NCBI GenBank assembly: GCA_021292105.1
Contig: CM037870.1
Span: 26,707,416 to 26,771,415, forward strand
Length of the DNA stretch: 64,000 bases
From: Anadara kagoshimensis
Taxonomy: Eukaryota; Mollusca; Bivalvia; Arcoida; Arcidae
Reading direction: 5' to 3'
Shown here piece by piece: positions 46,329-58,757 of the stretch; position 1 is the stretch's first letter, and each line of letters begins with the position of its first letter. The position numbers and the translations under genes were made by a program. The notes beneath the pieces are model-generated. The model was not told where the DNA came from. It saw only the letters and a program-made list of their open reading frames with translations, and made no database searches.

Positions 46329-46810
46329 CTACTGTAGGAACCACTTTGTTTGTGACAGTGAAATACTCTTCATATCCATAGAAAATCAAATAAATCTGAA
46401 TAAAGATTGATATTATTCACTTACTTGTACCTAGTTGTAACAGGAAATCTGTATGCGCATCTGCGATTTTCATAAAGCATGTCTGTAGATAGGAAAATGT
46501 TGGCGTTATAAGGATTTTACATGGCAAAAATGGTGAATTTTACTCCAGAAGTGATGTCCTTGGTGACGTTTTACATCATATGCGCAACAGAATCCGCAAT
46601 TTGCCTAGTTTTTCAACTTGTTAAATCCCCACAGCGTCAACGTTTTACCCTGTGCAGATATATTCTGGGCTAATCTCGGATGTGCATACATATTTCCTGT
46701 TATGACTAGGTACAAGTAAGTGAAAAATATCAATCATTATTCAAATTTATTTGATTTTCTATGGATATGAAAAGTATTTCACTGTCACAAACAGACGTTC
46801 CTACAGTAGT
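46329..46810. mobile_element. Foldback MITE with ~120-bp inverted arms
   Basis: The left arm (46329-46450) and right arm (46692-46810) pair over about 120 bp with few mismatches, including TTTGTGACAGTGAAATACT, TCCATAGAAAATCAAATAAA and CACTTACTTGTACCTAG. The ~240-bp centre is not repeated. No clear target duplication. A diverged relative lies in ODAD2 intron 1. Confidence 0.8.
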
Positions 46811-47080
46811 GGTGTGACCCTGTCATGCACTGCCCAGACCCGAAATCTGTGGTTTTCTGAATCTTTGAATTTTGCTTTTATATTTAACTGATGTTGTTTT
46901 TTATGAATGGTAGTATAAGTAAAATGAAAAAAAGCTGTTTTGGGACATAAATATATCCGAGTCTTTGTACTGTTGAGAATGTATTTGCATTTTTATGAAC
47001 ATCAATCATATGACATATAATATACTGATTTTTGATTTAATCCTAAAATCCTTAAATTTAATATTTTTAATAGGATTATA

Positions 47081-47618
47081 TAGGGCTGGTTATCGCTGCT
47101 GAAATTCAATATCGATTATCGTTCTTTTCATGCTGATAACTATCGATAGACGATACATATTTGAAAAATAATCTCTGTGGAGAAAAGCCTGAATAATTCG
47201 TATCTAACTCCCTAAAATCACTTCATATAAAGCATTTTTGAATTGTACTGAACAACATAAGCTAGAGGCTGAAAAGACCGATACGTTTCTAAATCATGCA
47301 TATGCATGGAGTACTTCTTACTGTAATAAGGTGCGTTCAAGCATCTGAAGGATTTCGCATCATTTCAGAGGTGCCCAAGGGTTGATGACGTACTTACCTG
47401 TATGTACAAATGCACATGTTATGACAATTGGAGCTAGTTTGAATAAATATAAATAAAAACAAGTAAGGCATTGTTTTATATAATCAATCTTTAAATTATT
47501 TATCTGAAGTTTTGGATTTTCTAGTTACTTATTGATATTTAAAAAATCAATATCGATTATCGTCGGGAGTAGCCCATCGATCGGTATATCGGTATACCGA
47601 TATATCATGCCATCCCTA
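47081..47618. mobile_element. 538-bp hAT-like non-autonomous element before the ODAD2 start exon
   Basis: TAGGGCTGG at the left pairs with CCATCCCTA at the right. Flanks GGATTATA (47073-47080) and GGATTAAA (47619-47626) match at 7 of 8 bases. Sub-terminal AATATCGATTATCG blocks occur near both ends. No transposase frame. It ends 142 bp before the exon holding the start codon. Confidence 0.7.
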
Positions 47619-47760
47619 GGATTAAATCAGTATGATTAATGTTCTTAACAATGTAAATACACATGTACATTGTGTCTCTATGGTTTATTTTGAGTGTAAT
47701 TTATTAACATAAATACATATGAAACTGAATCATAAATCTCTGTTTTTTTTATTTTTTCAG

Positions 47761-48032
47761 GTATAATTACATGATACACTGACCAGAAAATAAATCAAAA
47801 TGGGTCAGTCCCTGCAGCGTGCAGCACAGTGGACATCAGCTAAAGATGGATCAGGAGGCAAATTAGAGTTTACAAAACTAAATGAAGAACTTCTCAATTC
47901 TATATACAAATTTGTTGAAGAATTTTGTGCCAAAAACCCAGAAGAAGGAAAATTAGTGTTTAAAAAACCGCTATCATGGAGCTCGTCATTAAAACCGAAC
48001 CAGTTTAGTGGCACAGCTGGAACGTTAGAAAG
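47761..48032 (+). CDS. ODAD2: ODAD2 exon with 5' UTR end, start codon and codons 1-78
   Basis: A polypyrimidine tract and AG end at 47760, so the exon starts at 47761 with 39 untranslated bases and the ATG is at 47800. At least one noncoding exon must lie upstream. The protein begins [14 protein letters not shown], matching the family's conserved N-terminus. The donor GTGAAT follows 48032 and splits an Arg codon. Confidence 0.93.
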
Positions 48033-51000
48033 GTGAATATAGTGTGTCTGTCTCTACTGTATCTGACATAGATCTACAGTTCAAGTCATTCTGTTTGTGA
48101 CAGCGAATTGTGATTTATTTCCATAGAAAATATTTTATAAAATTGAATTTCATATTGTTCACTTACTTGTACCTAGTTGTAACTGAAGATCTTAATGCAA
48201 AATTTACATCCGCAATTGTCAAAAAGTATATTACATGGCGAAAATGTCAATTTTTACACTGGAAGTGATTGGTGACATTTTAAGTCATATTTGCAACAGG
48301 ATATGCCATTTGGCTTGTTTTCCAACATGTTATATCCCCATAGAACCAACGGATTTGAATTTGCTATTGCTTGAATAAGTATGGTCCTCTGTCACCAATA
48401 CTATTATGTGAAATTGTTTTATAAACAGCAAGTTATGTATTTGTTTAATACATGGTGCATGCATTTGAAAAAAGATAAATATATTGATGTTATATTTTCA
48501 GAGGTGAAGAAATTTATGCTGATACAAATTCCAAAGATGGGGATCCTCTGTTTTGTCTTAAAAGAGAAGGAGCCTCTTCCTATGAGTGCAGTATTATGAC
48601 AATGGAATGGGCAGAAACTGTCCTCAGGGTGTCAGGAGAGAAAAAGATGTCAGAACTCAGAGCTTGTCTGGAAGGTATAGTAAATTACATATTACACCAG
48701 TGTTAATTTACAGTACTAGGCACCATTTCGGAATACAATTCCTCATCAGTAATGCTTGGGCCAAAATTGTGAAACTAAAATTTATTCAAGATGTTGAAAA
48801 AATATCCGAAGGACCAAAATATATTCAACCAAATTTAGCTAAAATCATTCATTATTACAATCATTACATGATGGGTTAGGAAATATTTAAAACTTGCACT
48901 TGTCATTAATGCAACAATGAATTTTAATTTTACATAAAAATTGATTGCCATTTTAAAGCCCTCTACTGTTTTTGCATGCACAATTTCTTTTCCTACATGA
49001 TTTCAGTCAAGCACTGTTTTGACGAAAAAGGAGTTCCTAAATTGTTCTCTGCTGACTCTTTGTAATTGATAGGTTTTTTGATTTTTTTATCACATCTTTG
49101 TCCACTGTACAGTTATGATTTTTTTTCTAAATTGGTCTGATTCTTTCCACAGCTAACATAGATCCAGTAGTAAACATGTTGGGTGAAAGATTTGCCACCG
49201 TCAAGGGAGACGATAACTCAGTGTTCAGATATATGGAAGAAATTAACAAAGAAATAGAACAGTTAGCCAGGCAAAGTGCCGAGAACGAAGGAAATGATGA
49301 GAGACAACAAGAACTAGCAGAAAAGAAATGTATTCTGAAAATAAGGATGAATTTGATGAGATTGGATCAACAGTTGCTCAATCAGAGTATTGCTATAATA
49401 ACAAGGTAAATCATATAATTAAATACTTTAACTTCAGAGAGCAAGACATATAATTATGTTTTAATTTTGCTTATTGTGAAATCTGCTTGCTATATTGGGT
49501 TACTGTAGATTACTTTGAATTCGTGAGTATCACATTTCGCTTGCCAATCTTTAAACGCCATTTCCTGAATATGTAAAAACACTATCAAAATATCAAAATT
49601 TGCAAAGTTGGTTGTCAAATTCACGAGAAAGAGAGAGAGAGAGAGAGACAGAGAGCGCGCAATTAACACTGTTTTACAACAGTAAAATATTGTTTTAAAT
49701 TACTGTATTCAGATATAGTTTACAAAATTTCAACTAGGGATATATACAAAAGTTAGAAGACATACAGTTATTAAGATCCTGTTTTATTTTTTTCCAGTGA
49801 AGTACGATTAACACCACCAACCGTTGATGGAGAGGTGAACATTCTCCAACGTTTGTCTGGAGAAGATGAAGACCGTTATGTTTTGGAATACATCAGATTC
49901 TGGGGTAAGTAAATAAGCATTGTCTTACTTTGTCATAGAAAAGTCAGGAATTCTTTTTTATATTTTCATGGTCAGGGAATATTGAATGAAGTCAAGCCTG
50001 AGTATCATGTACTTTTTTTAATTGTCCTCAGAAAATCATTCCAGAATTATTTTTTTTTAAAAAAGAAGACATTTTTAGTCTAAAACTAAATTTAAAATAA
50101 ACATTGTCTAAGTTGCATTTGGTGATTGATTGAATAAATGTTTAGGGTTTTTTGTCCCAGTAATGAATATTTTGCTTATGTAAACTAAGATTCCACTTGC
50201 TGCCATAGGTGAAGCACATGACCATAAGTATCTAATTTCAAAGTTTGTCATTCATATGTAACAGGAAAAGGAAAAAAAACAGGGGCCAAACCAGGACTCA
50301 AACCCTGGACCTTCCCATTAATACTACCAATTGAGCTAATAACAACCTGTCGACTTCAGCCCACCACACATAACTTACTTCATCTAGAGATAGTGAAGGG
50401 CTGTTTTTGCAGGCTTTAAGATTGTGATAATTAATGCAATACAAAAACCTTAGAGTTTTGCAGTAATAACAAAAAAAAAAATCTTTTGGATCCAACTTTA
50501 ACATATTGCCCTGTCGATTATTAAACAATGGGAAATCCCCATATTGCTATGGCGATTATTTGCTTATTAAACAATTAAAAATCTTTATATTGCCCTGGCG
50601 ATTATTTAAGGATTTAACAATGGGAAACCCCATATTGCCCTGGCGATTATTTAACAATGGGAAATCCCCATATTGCCCTGGTGATTATTTGATCATTTAA
50701 CAATGGGATATCCCCATATTGCCCTGGCGATTATTTAACAATGGGAAATCCCCATATTGCCCTGGTGATTATTTGATCATTTAACAATGGGATATCCCCA
50801 TATTGCCCTGGCGATTATTTAACAATGGGAAATCCCCATATTGCCCTGGTGATTATTTGATCATTTAACAATGGGAAATTCCCTATCAAATATTTGTAGA
50901 CTTTCTTTTTCCATTGAATTGAATTACATGTTCACAACCAATGTGATCTAAGCAGAAATCAGATATTGGTGACATGTATGGTGTTGAAATGACCTTTTTT

Positions 51001-54000
51001 ATTATTTAGGTGATGGACTTGTATTTAGCAATGGTTGCCGAGCACCACCCTGGAGACAGCTCCATGGAGAAATCAGCTACATTGAAGCTAAGCCTCATGA
51101 TGGAAATGTTTTGTTTATTACTGCCTCCACCAGTGGATATTTTATGAATAAGGTAGGAATAATTTATATTATTTAATGCTACATCTACTGTTTCAGACTC
51201 TGAGCTCTGATTTAAACAAATATTAAAGTTGTGCAAGCTAAATGTGCTTCACTATTATACCTTGTGATCAATACCTCTTAACGTTTGTGTAGAACATTTT
51301 TGAAAATATTAACATTGCAAATTCCTGGAAAATAATGTCGTTTTTACGGGGAAACATCATCTTATGTGATTCCAAATCCATATTAGAAATAAGTGTTCTG
51401 CACAAACTTTAGGGATTTCACGTGGTACTCATTGTTCTTCTTTTAATTATTATAACCAGGTTTCTTTATAAATAACGAACATGAATATTGGTTGGTGCAT
51501 TTGAATGTAAGTTAAATGTCCAATAATCTGATCATTACATTATTTTGTATGCCAAAAAAAAGAATTAAAATGCAGTTTTCCCAGCCGTTTTCCTTGATCA
51601 TGTTGATTTAGCCATATCTTTTTTAAATTCTTTTTTTTAGAAATCTAGTTGCCAAAAAATTGTACAGAATCTTTTTTATCATTTGTCACTGTGGAGGAAG
51701 ATGTAACATTACAATGTAGTAACAATATAAAAAATAACATACAAGTGTACTACCAATAAAACAGATATAGTCAAATCTGTCTATAAAGGCCACCCAAGGT
51801 GACCATTAAAAGTGGTCTTTATAGACAGATGACCTTTATATACAGGTTCAAAGTTTCAAATAATATGAATAAAGAACAATTGGGATACAATTCTACTGGC
51901 CTTTATAAGCTTGTGGACCTTATATAGACGTGGTCCTTAAGGCAGGTTGGACTGTAAATTTCTGCCTTGATACGTGTTCATTTTTCTTTACCTTTTCTCT
52001 TGTTAATTTATTATTTGTATATTTTTATATAAAGGGTCAAGATGATAAAGGTGAATTAGATTATGACAAAGAAGGAGATTCATACAAGGATTTAATTACA
52101 CTGCTCAAAGATAAAAGTCCAAAATTTGCTGAAATGATTGATAAACAGGTAAGATTATTAGAGTTACCTCCCTTACACAATAGCTGGATCATCTAAGAGA
52201 CAATTTCTAATGCATCTAATTGTTTCACAAGAATTGCCATTTGTTACCCTCAAAATTGTGATAATAAAATCGCTGATTATTACCATATCAGTTTGGAACA
52301 ATAAATGATGTTGTATCCTGCTCAGTATAGTTTGAAACTCTGCAATGAATACATTATAAATGTTATACATGTAATCTGTTGACAAATGAATGCTATATTT
52401 TTTGCCCAAATTTTCAATTTAAAAAAAATATAGAGAAAAGTAATTTAAAAAAATCAATTTTAGTTTTAAATCTATGATAATATATGAAGACACCTCAATG
52501 TGTATTTTTTTAATTTTTAATTTTTTTAATTCTTTTTAAAGAAAATACTTTTTTACTTTTCTGGCTAAATGTATTTTATGGGTTTTAGAGATATTCTCTA
52601 GTACATGTAACTGAAAAGTTAATTTTGAATTGCTTATCTAGGGATTTGTTCTGAAAAATCAAGATAAAGATGACCGCTATATGGAAAAGAAGGTTGAAGT
52701 GAGGGAAGATGATGATGGAGAATACACACAGAGAGCAGAACAACACACACAACGTAAACAGGATCAGCAAGATAAAGATAAACAACAGAAACAAAAAGTA
52801 CAAAGAAAAAAGAAACTAGAACCATCATTAAAATGGAAAACACTTGGAATGGAAGAATATAAAGAACAGTAAGAGATTGTATTACATGTACAATATTTTG
52901 TAATTTGTAAAAAGTCTCATCATTTGACAAACATGTATGGGATTCCTAGCAGAGGTTCAAAAATATGTTTTGTAATTGTCTTTTGTTTTTCAGGTCCCAC
53001 ATCAAATTTTTAAAAGCCCAATATATCAGAATTGTAAGATCTATATGTGATTACGTTATCATATAGAAAAAGTAGAATTATCCTGGTAAAAATGGCAGGT
53101 CCATCAGACTTTTAGAGGTTTAATATCAAGGGCCAAATTGTAAAATCAATAAGCCTTGGAATTTGAGCCCCTGTCTAAATACAAATAATTAAATTAGATC
53201 AATGTTTAGTGGACCAAATTTAAACCAAAAAACTTACTATCTCCGGTTTAATTGGAGATGCTCATCTAAAAACAATTAAAATGGTCAGAAAACATGTCAA
53301 ATGATACCACAGAACAAGAACACATGTAATTGTTAATCTGAGATGTAAATTAAAGCCAAAAAATCTCTAGTCATGGGAATTTACTTGAAAGATTTCCATA
53401 AAGTCTAAAAAAAAATTATTATACATGCACAGGTGATGCTAAATGTTAAGTAAAATAATTTTCTGTTTTATTCTTCATTCTCCACTTTGTTGCTTGTTTC
53501 CTCTTTATATATCTTTAATTTTTCTCTCGATATAATTTACTATGTTGATTTTCATTCATTCATTCATTTCATTTTATTTTATTCTGCTTAGTTTCATTTC
53601 ATTCATTTTATTTTCAGAGAAATAAAGAGAGAGGAAGATAAAAGAATAAGAAAGAAGAAAACAACAGGAAGGTCAGTTTTAGGATTACTTTAATTGGATT
53701 TTTAATGAAAAGTATTTTCAATCCAAAATAAATACCTCTGTGTTCTGAAAGATATGGTCAAAACAGTAGACATATTTTCCAACTGTAAATTCAATATTAG
53801 AAATGTTATCATAATACAGTCGAACCTGCCTGAAAGGTCACCTCGATAAAAGGGCTATCCACTTTTAAAGGCCAGTAAAATTGTATCCCAATAGCTTTTT
53901 AATAATATTATTTGAATCTGTGTATAAGGGCCACCTGCCCATTAATGTCATTTTCAGTGGTTCAATTGGGTGACCTTTATAGACAGGTTTGACTGTATAT

Positions 54001-54423
54001 TTGCAAGTTGTTAACCAAATTACTGGTAGTATTTTCTTGGTTTAAAAAAGCTGTAGTATTGTCATTGACAAGTGGATTTTAATAAATCAGTATTGAAATT
54101 GAATGTGTCTTTTGATGTGTTCATAGCTATTTTTAAGTCTTTCAGACTCTATTTTCACAAGATGCTTTTATTTTTAAATGTAAGTTTGTAAATTCTAATC
54201 ATCTTTAATTAACTGGATTTTTTTTCAACGAAAGAGGGGGGATATTAAATTTGAATATCTGTCCGAACTCCTTGTCTACGCAAATTCTCTAAAACGATGA
54301 AGCACTATTTCACATAAATTGGTGTAAAGCATTAACATTGATAGAAAATACACATATCTTTAACCCAAGTTGGTTTGGTCATTTTCCTTTGAATTATTGC
54401 CCATTGAACATAAGTTCAAATCA

Positions 54424-54460
<37 letters not shown>

Positions 54461-57400
54461 AGCTACTGGCAGGGGATCCTAATTCACTGAATTTGCATGT
54501 TTATTTCTGATTTTAAACAACATGTAAATTATTCTTATTATTACAGACTAAAGTCTAAAACTCCTGTAGAAGTTGAGGACAGTTTTAGTGAAAGCTCTAC
54601 AGAGAGTGAGGAAGAAGAAGAAGCTGTGGAAAGAAGGAGTGAAAACAATGCTGATCTACCATCAGAATACTGGCAAATACAGAAACTTGTCAAATATCTC
54701 AAGGTACGCGCTTATACACCAATGTACTGTATAATGCTTATATTTCGCTGTGGTTTTATTTTCCCTGTATTCGTGGTCCAATGTTTTCCTGCGAAAATAA
54801 AACTGCAGCAAAATACAGCATTCTGAGACATTCAATAATGTTTCTCGAGAAGACCGCGAAAATTTAACACCACGAATACACTAGTCATCATCAAACTGGA
54901 AAAAATTGACATTGTGGAAATAAAACAATATACATTATACATACCATTGCCACTTCAAACTTTTAAGCTGTAGGAAGGATTTTACTAAAACTTGATATGG
55001 ATCTTTATTAGATTTCAGATGATATGCAGAGTATTATGCATGGATGTACAGGTCAAAAACACAGACATGGGCATAGTTATAATGTACCATTATGTAGAGC
55101 TTTTGTTTGAATTTCACATATTTAGTAAAAATTCCAGAAAATTTTGAAATTTAATTATGTAATTAAAACTCTATAATTGTAAGAAATAATCAATAATGTT
55201 AATGCTTTCTCAAAAATAATCAAACCTGGTTTAAAGGCTCCCTCTATATAAGGGCCTCTTTTAAAGACTAGTAAATGTTTATCCCAATTGCTCTTTATGT
55301 TATTTGAACCTGTATATAGAGGCCACCTCCCCATATAAGCCACTTTGACAGGTCTCCTTGGGTGACCTTTATAGACAGGTTTGACTGTACTAAACTTTGT
55401 ATAACTGGATTTTTTTATATTTTGTTAGGGAGGCAATCAAACAGCTACCATTATTGCTTTGTGTGCAATGAGAGATTTCAACTTAGCCCAAGAAACCTGC
55501 CAGTTAGCTATCAGAGATGTTGGTGGTTTAGAAGTTCTCATTAACTTGTTAGACACAGAAGAAATTAAATGCAAGGTATGTATTTTAAAATTTAAATGAA
55601 TAATGAAAATTTAATGAAACAATTTGAAATATATTTAAAATGATGCCTTAAAAAGGTTCATTTGTTATGATAAACCTGATAAAATTGACATCATTTATAT
55701 AGTTTTATTGTTGTCATCACACATGTCACAGTATTGTTGATAAGTATGATGTCTCTGTGTCCAGGGAAATGTTTATAATCTAAGTTGTCAGTTCCAAAGT
55801 TTTTACTTTGCTTCTGGATTGTGATTCGGACATGGGCCAGTATGTTTGCTTTTGATTATAAAGATGTCTCAGAATTACATTTATTAAGCTGTAATGATAA
55901 AGATTGTATAATTGTTATTTTCTTAAATGATTTATTTTTTAAATAATGCACATGTACTACTTGGTAATCAGAAACTTTTTTATAAAGTGGTAAATTACAG
56001 GTATTTATTTGCATCCTGAAGTAGATACATGTACTTCTAAATATTTTTCACTAGAAAAACATTACAGTACAGAATCAAAATGAAACATTTCTCTAAAACT
56101 GATTTATTTTGAACTTGAACATTATAAATCATTATATGCTTGTTTCTTTAGATTGGATCCCTTAAAATCCTGAAAGAAATCTCCCGCAACACTCAGATAC
56201 GCCGTGCCATTGCTGATCTCGGTGGTCTACAAACCATGGTAAAGATTTTGCGTGACCCTGACAAGGAACTCAAATGTTTGGCTGCTGAAACCATTGCCAA
56301 TGTCGCCAAATTTAGAAGAGCCAGAAGAACAGTCAGACAACATGGTGGAATTAAAAAATTGGTAGGACAAACATTTTTGACAATTATAAGCTTCACTCAT
56401 TTAACTTGTTGGCCTTTTTTGTCATATATTCAATATGTTGTAAAGAAAATCCATTTCCAACTGCTGTTCCTTTTGTTCCGCCTTTCGAAGAAAGAGGGGG
56501 ATATTAAATTTTAGTTTCTGTCTGTCCTTCTGTCCGTCCGCTGCCCAGCCGTAATTCTTGTCTGCCCTAATTCTCTAAAATTATGAAGCACAGTATATAT
56601 TTCACGAAACTTGATGCAAAGCATCAACATGGATAGGAGATGTGCATATCATTTACCTGACTTAATTTGCTTATTTTCCAGGGGGTTATTGCCCTTTGAC
56701 CATAAGTGCAAAATCACAAAAAAATTCACTGAATTTGCTTGTCATAGTTTTTGTGTTTACTTATCATTTTATTGTATAATATACATATTTATCATTGATG
56801 ACTTGACAGACATATCATATATGTGTCACTTTTCCAGTGTCATTTGTAAAGTTTTAACATAAGATAAGTGTATATCTTTCCATAAAATGCAGACAGTTTG
56901 AAACTCAATGTGTTTATGTTTATGCTTAATTCTCTATCTGATTTTAGGTCGGACTTCTTGACTGTGCTTCAGTACAGAATATACTTACAGCAGAGAATGA
57001 GAAAGACGTTGAAGTTGCACGATGTGGTGCTCTGGCTTTGTGGAGTTGTAGTAAAAGTAAGAAAAACAAAGAAGCCATGAGAAAAGCTGGAGCCATTCCA
57101 CTGCTCGCCAAACTTCTAAAATCTACTCACGAAAATATGCTGATACCTGTAGTTGGAACACTTCAAGAATGTGCTTCAGAGGTATGATATTTATAATTAC
57201 CAGGGCTGATAATTATAGATAGGCTTTCACCGAGACTTTAAATTTATTGGGATGAAATAAGAACACATTCACAGTGCAAAAATATGACAAACATTAATTA
57301 TTTAAGCACTTATGCAGTGAAAAATGTCACAATCAGAAAAATTAAGACTGGATTTAGTATACTATTTCAGGAGAAGTAAAAAAGTGTGGGTTACTCTATC

Positions 57401-58698
57401 ATCATGATACATTATAACTATAATACAAACACAAACTTTGTTTTATGTTGTTGCTCAGTCTGTTTCAATCCCTTTTAGTTGTAAGCATCCTCTGTAGCAG
57501 TAACAGGTGACCTAATCTTTTTCGAGATGTCTCTACAGAGGTGTCTTTAGCATGCACTGATACATGGGACCTCAGTTTTGAGTCTCATCCAAAAAAATGA
57601 CTTTGTAAGCAAGTAATAGTACCACTCTGCCATGTCCCCCCACACTGGGCCATTTCCGCCCATTTTCTTCATTAAATTGAGTAACTAAAACAAATATTTA
57701 TGGTAACACTGAGAGGCATCTGATTAAGAGTTTGATTTCCTGTGAACTTTTTGTTGTTGATAGTTTTATTGATATATGTATATGATGTTTACTTGTAGCC
57801 AAGTTATAGATTAGCCATTAGAACAGAGGGCATGATTGAAGATTTGGTGAAAAACCTGAAGAGTCAAACAGATGAATTACAAATGCATTGTGCATCAGCA
57901 ATATTTAAGGTTAGTAGAGAGATATATCTTTGAATTCAGGAACTTGTAAAACATATATAGTTTGTAATAGAAATATCTAAAATTAGGTTAAGAAATCAAT
58001 AGGCACCAGTTTGCACAAGTCAAGGAGCAATTTGTGATTCACATACCAAATGGTAATTCAAGATCTGCAAGCATTAAGAAAAAAAGTACAGAAAACTGCT
58101 ATTGTAAAGAAACGTTCTAAGTTCATGGCCATATAGTTCCACCAGAATTCAGTAAACCGTAACAAATCGTAAATATGATCTGTAACTCATGATGGTAGAC
58201 TTACATACCAAATATCAATTCAATATCTGCAAGTGTTTAGATAAAAGTCTAGAAACTAATTCCTGCCTGCTCACATGCATACCAAATTAGTAGTGGAGTA
58301 CAACCTCATTGCAGCTCATAGCTTCATAGCATTGAAAAATTAAAAATGTATTTATATTAAAAATTATTTTTAAGATTGAGATATCCCATATGACATATAA
58401 CATCTAAAAATTATTTATTTCAACAACAGTGTGCTGAAGAGAAGGAGACCAGAGATCTCGTGAGACAGTATGGTGGTTTAGATCCCTCTGTATCCTTACT
58501 CAGTAAAACAGAAAATAAAGAATTACTGGCAGCAGCTACCGGGGCTATATGGAAATGTTCAATCAGTCCGGAAAATGTACAGAGATTCCAGGAACTTAAA
58601 GCTATAGACTTACTAGTAACACTGCTCAATGATCAACCTGAGGAGGTAAGCTATCTTTATCATATTACTTATGTATGCAACTTTTACTCACATACTAG

Positions 58699-58757
<59 letters not shown>

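Noticed and set aside
48381..48879. Two overlapping frames next to ODAD2 exon 2
   Set aside because: They read intron, exon 2 out of frame, and the hammerhead repeat.
52585..52930. Hydrophobic minus-strand frames
   Set aside because: They are shadows of ODAD2 exon 7, whose plus-strand Lys/Gln/Asp-rich reading matches the family and the splice sites.
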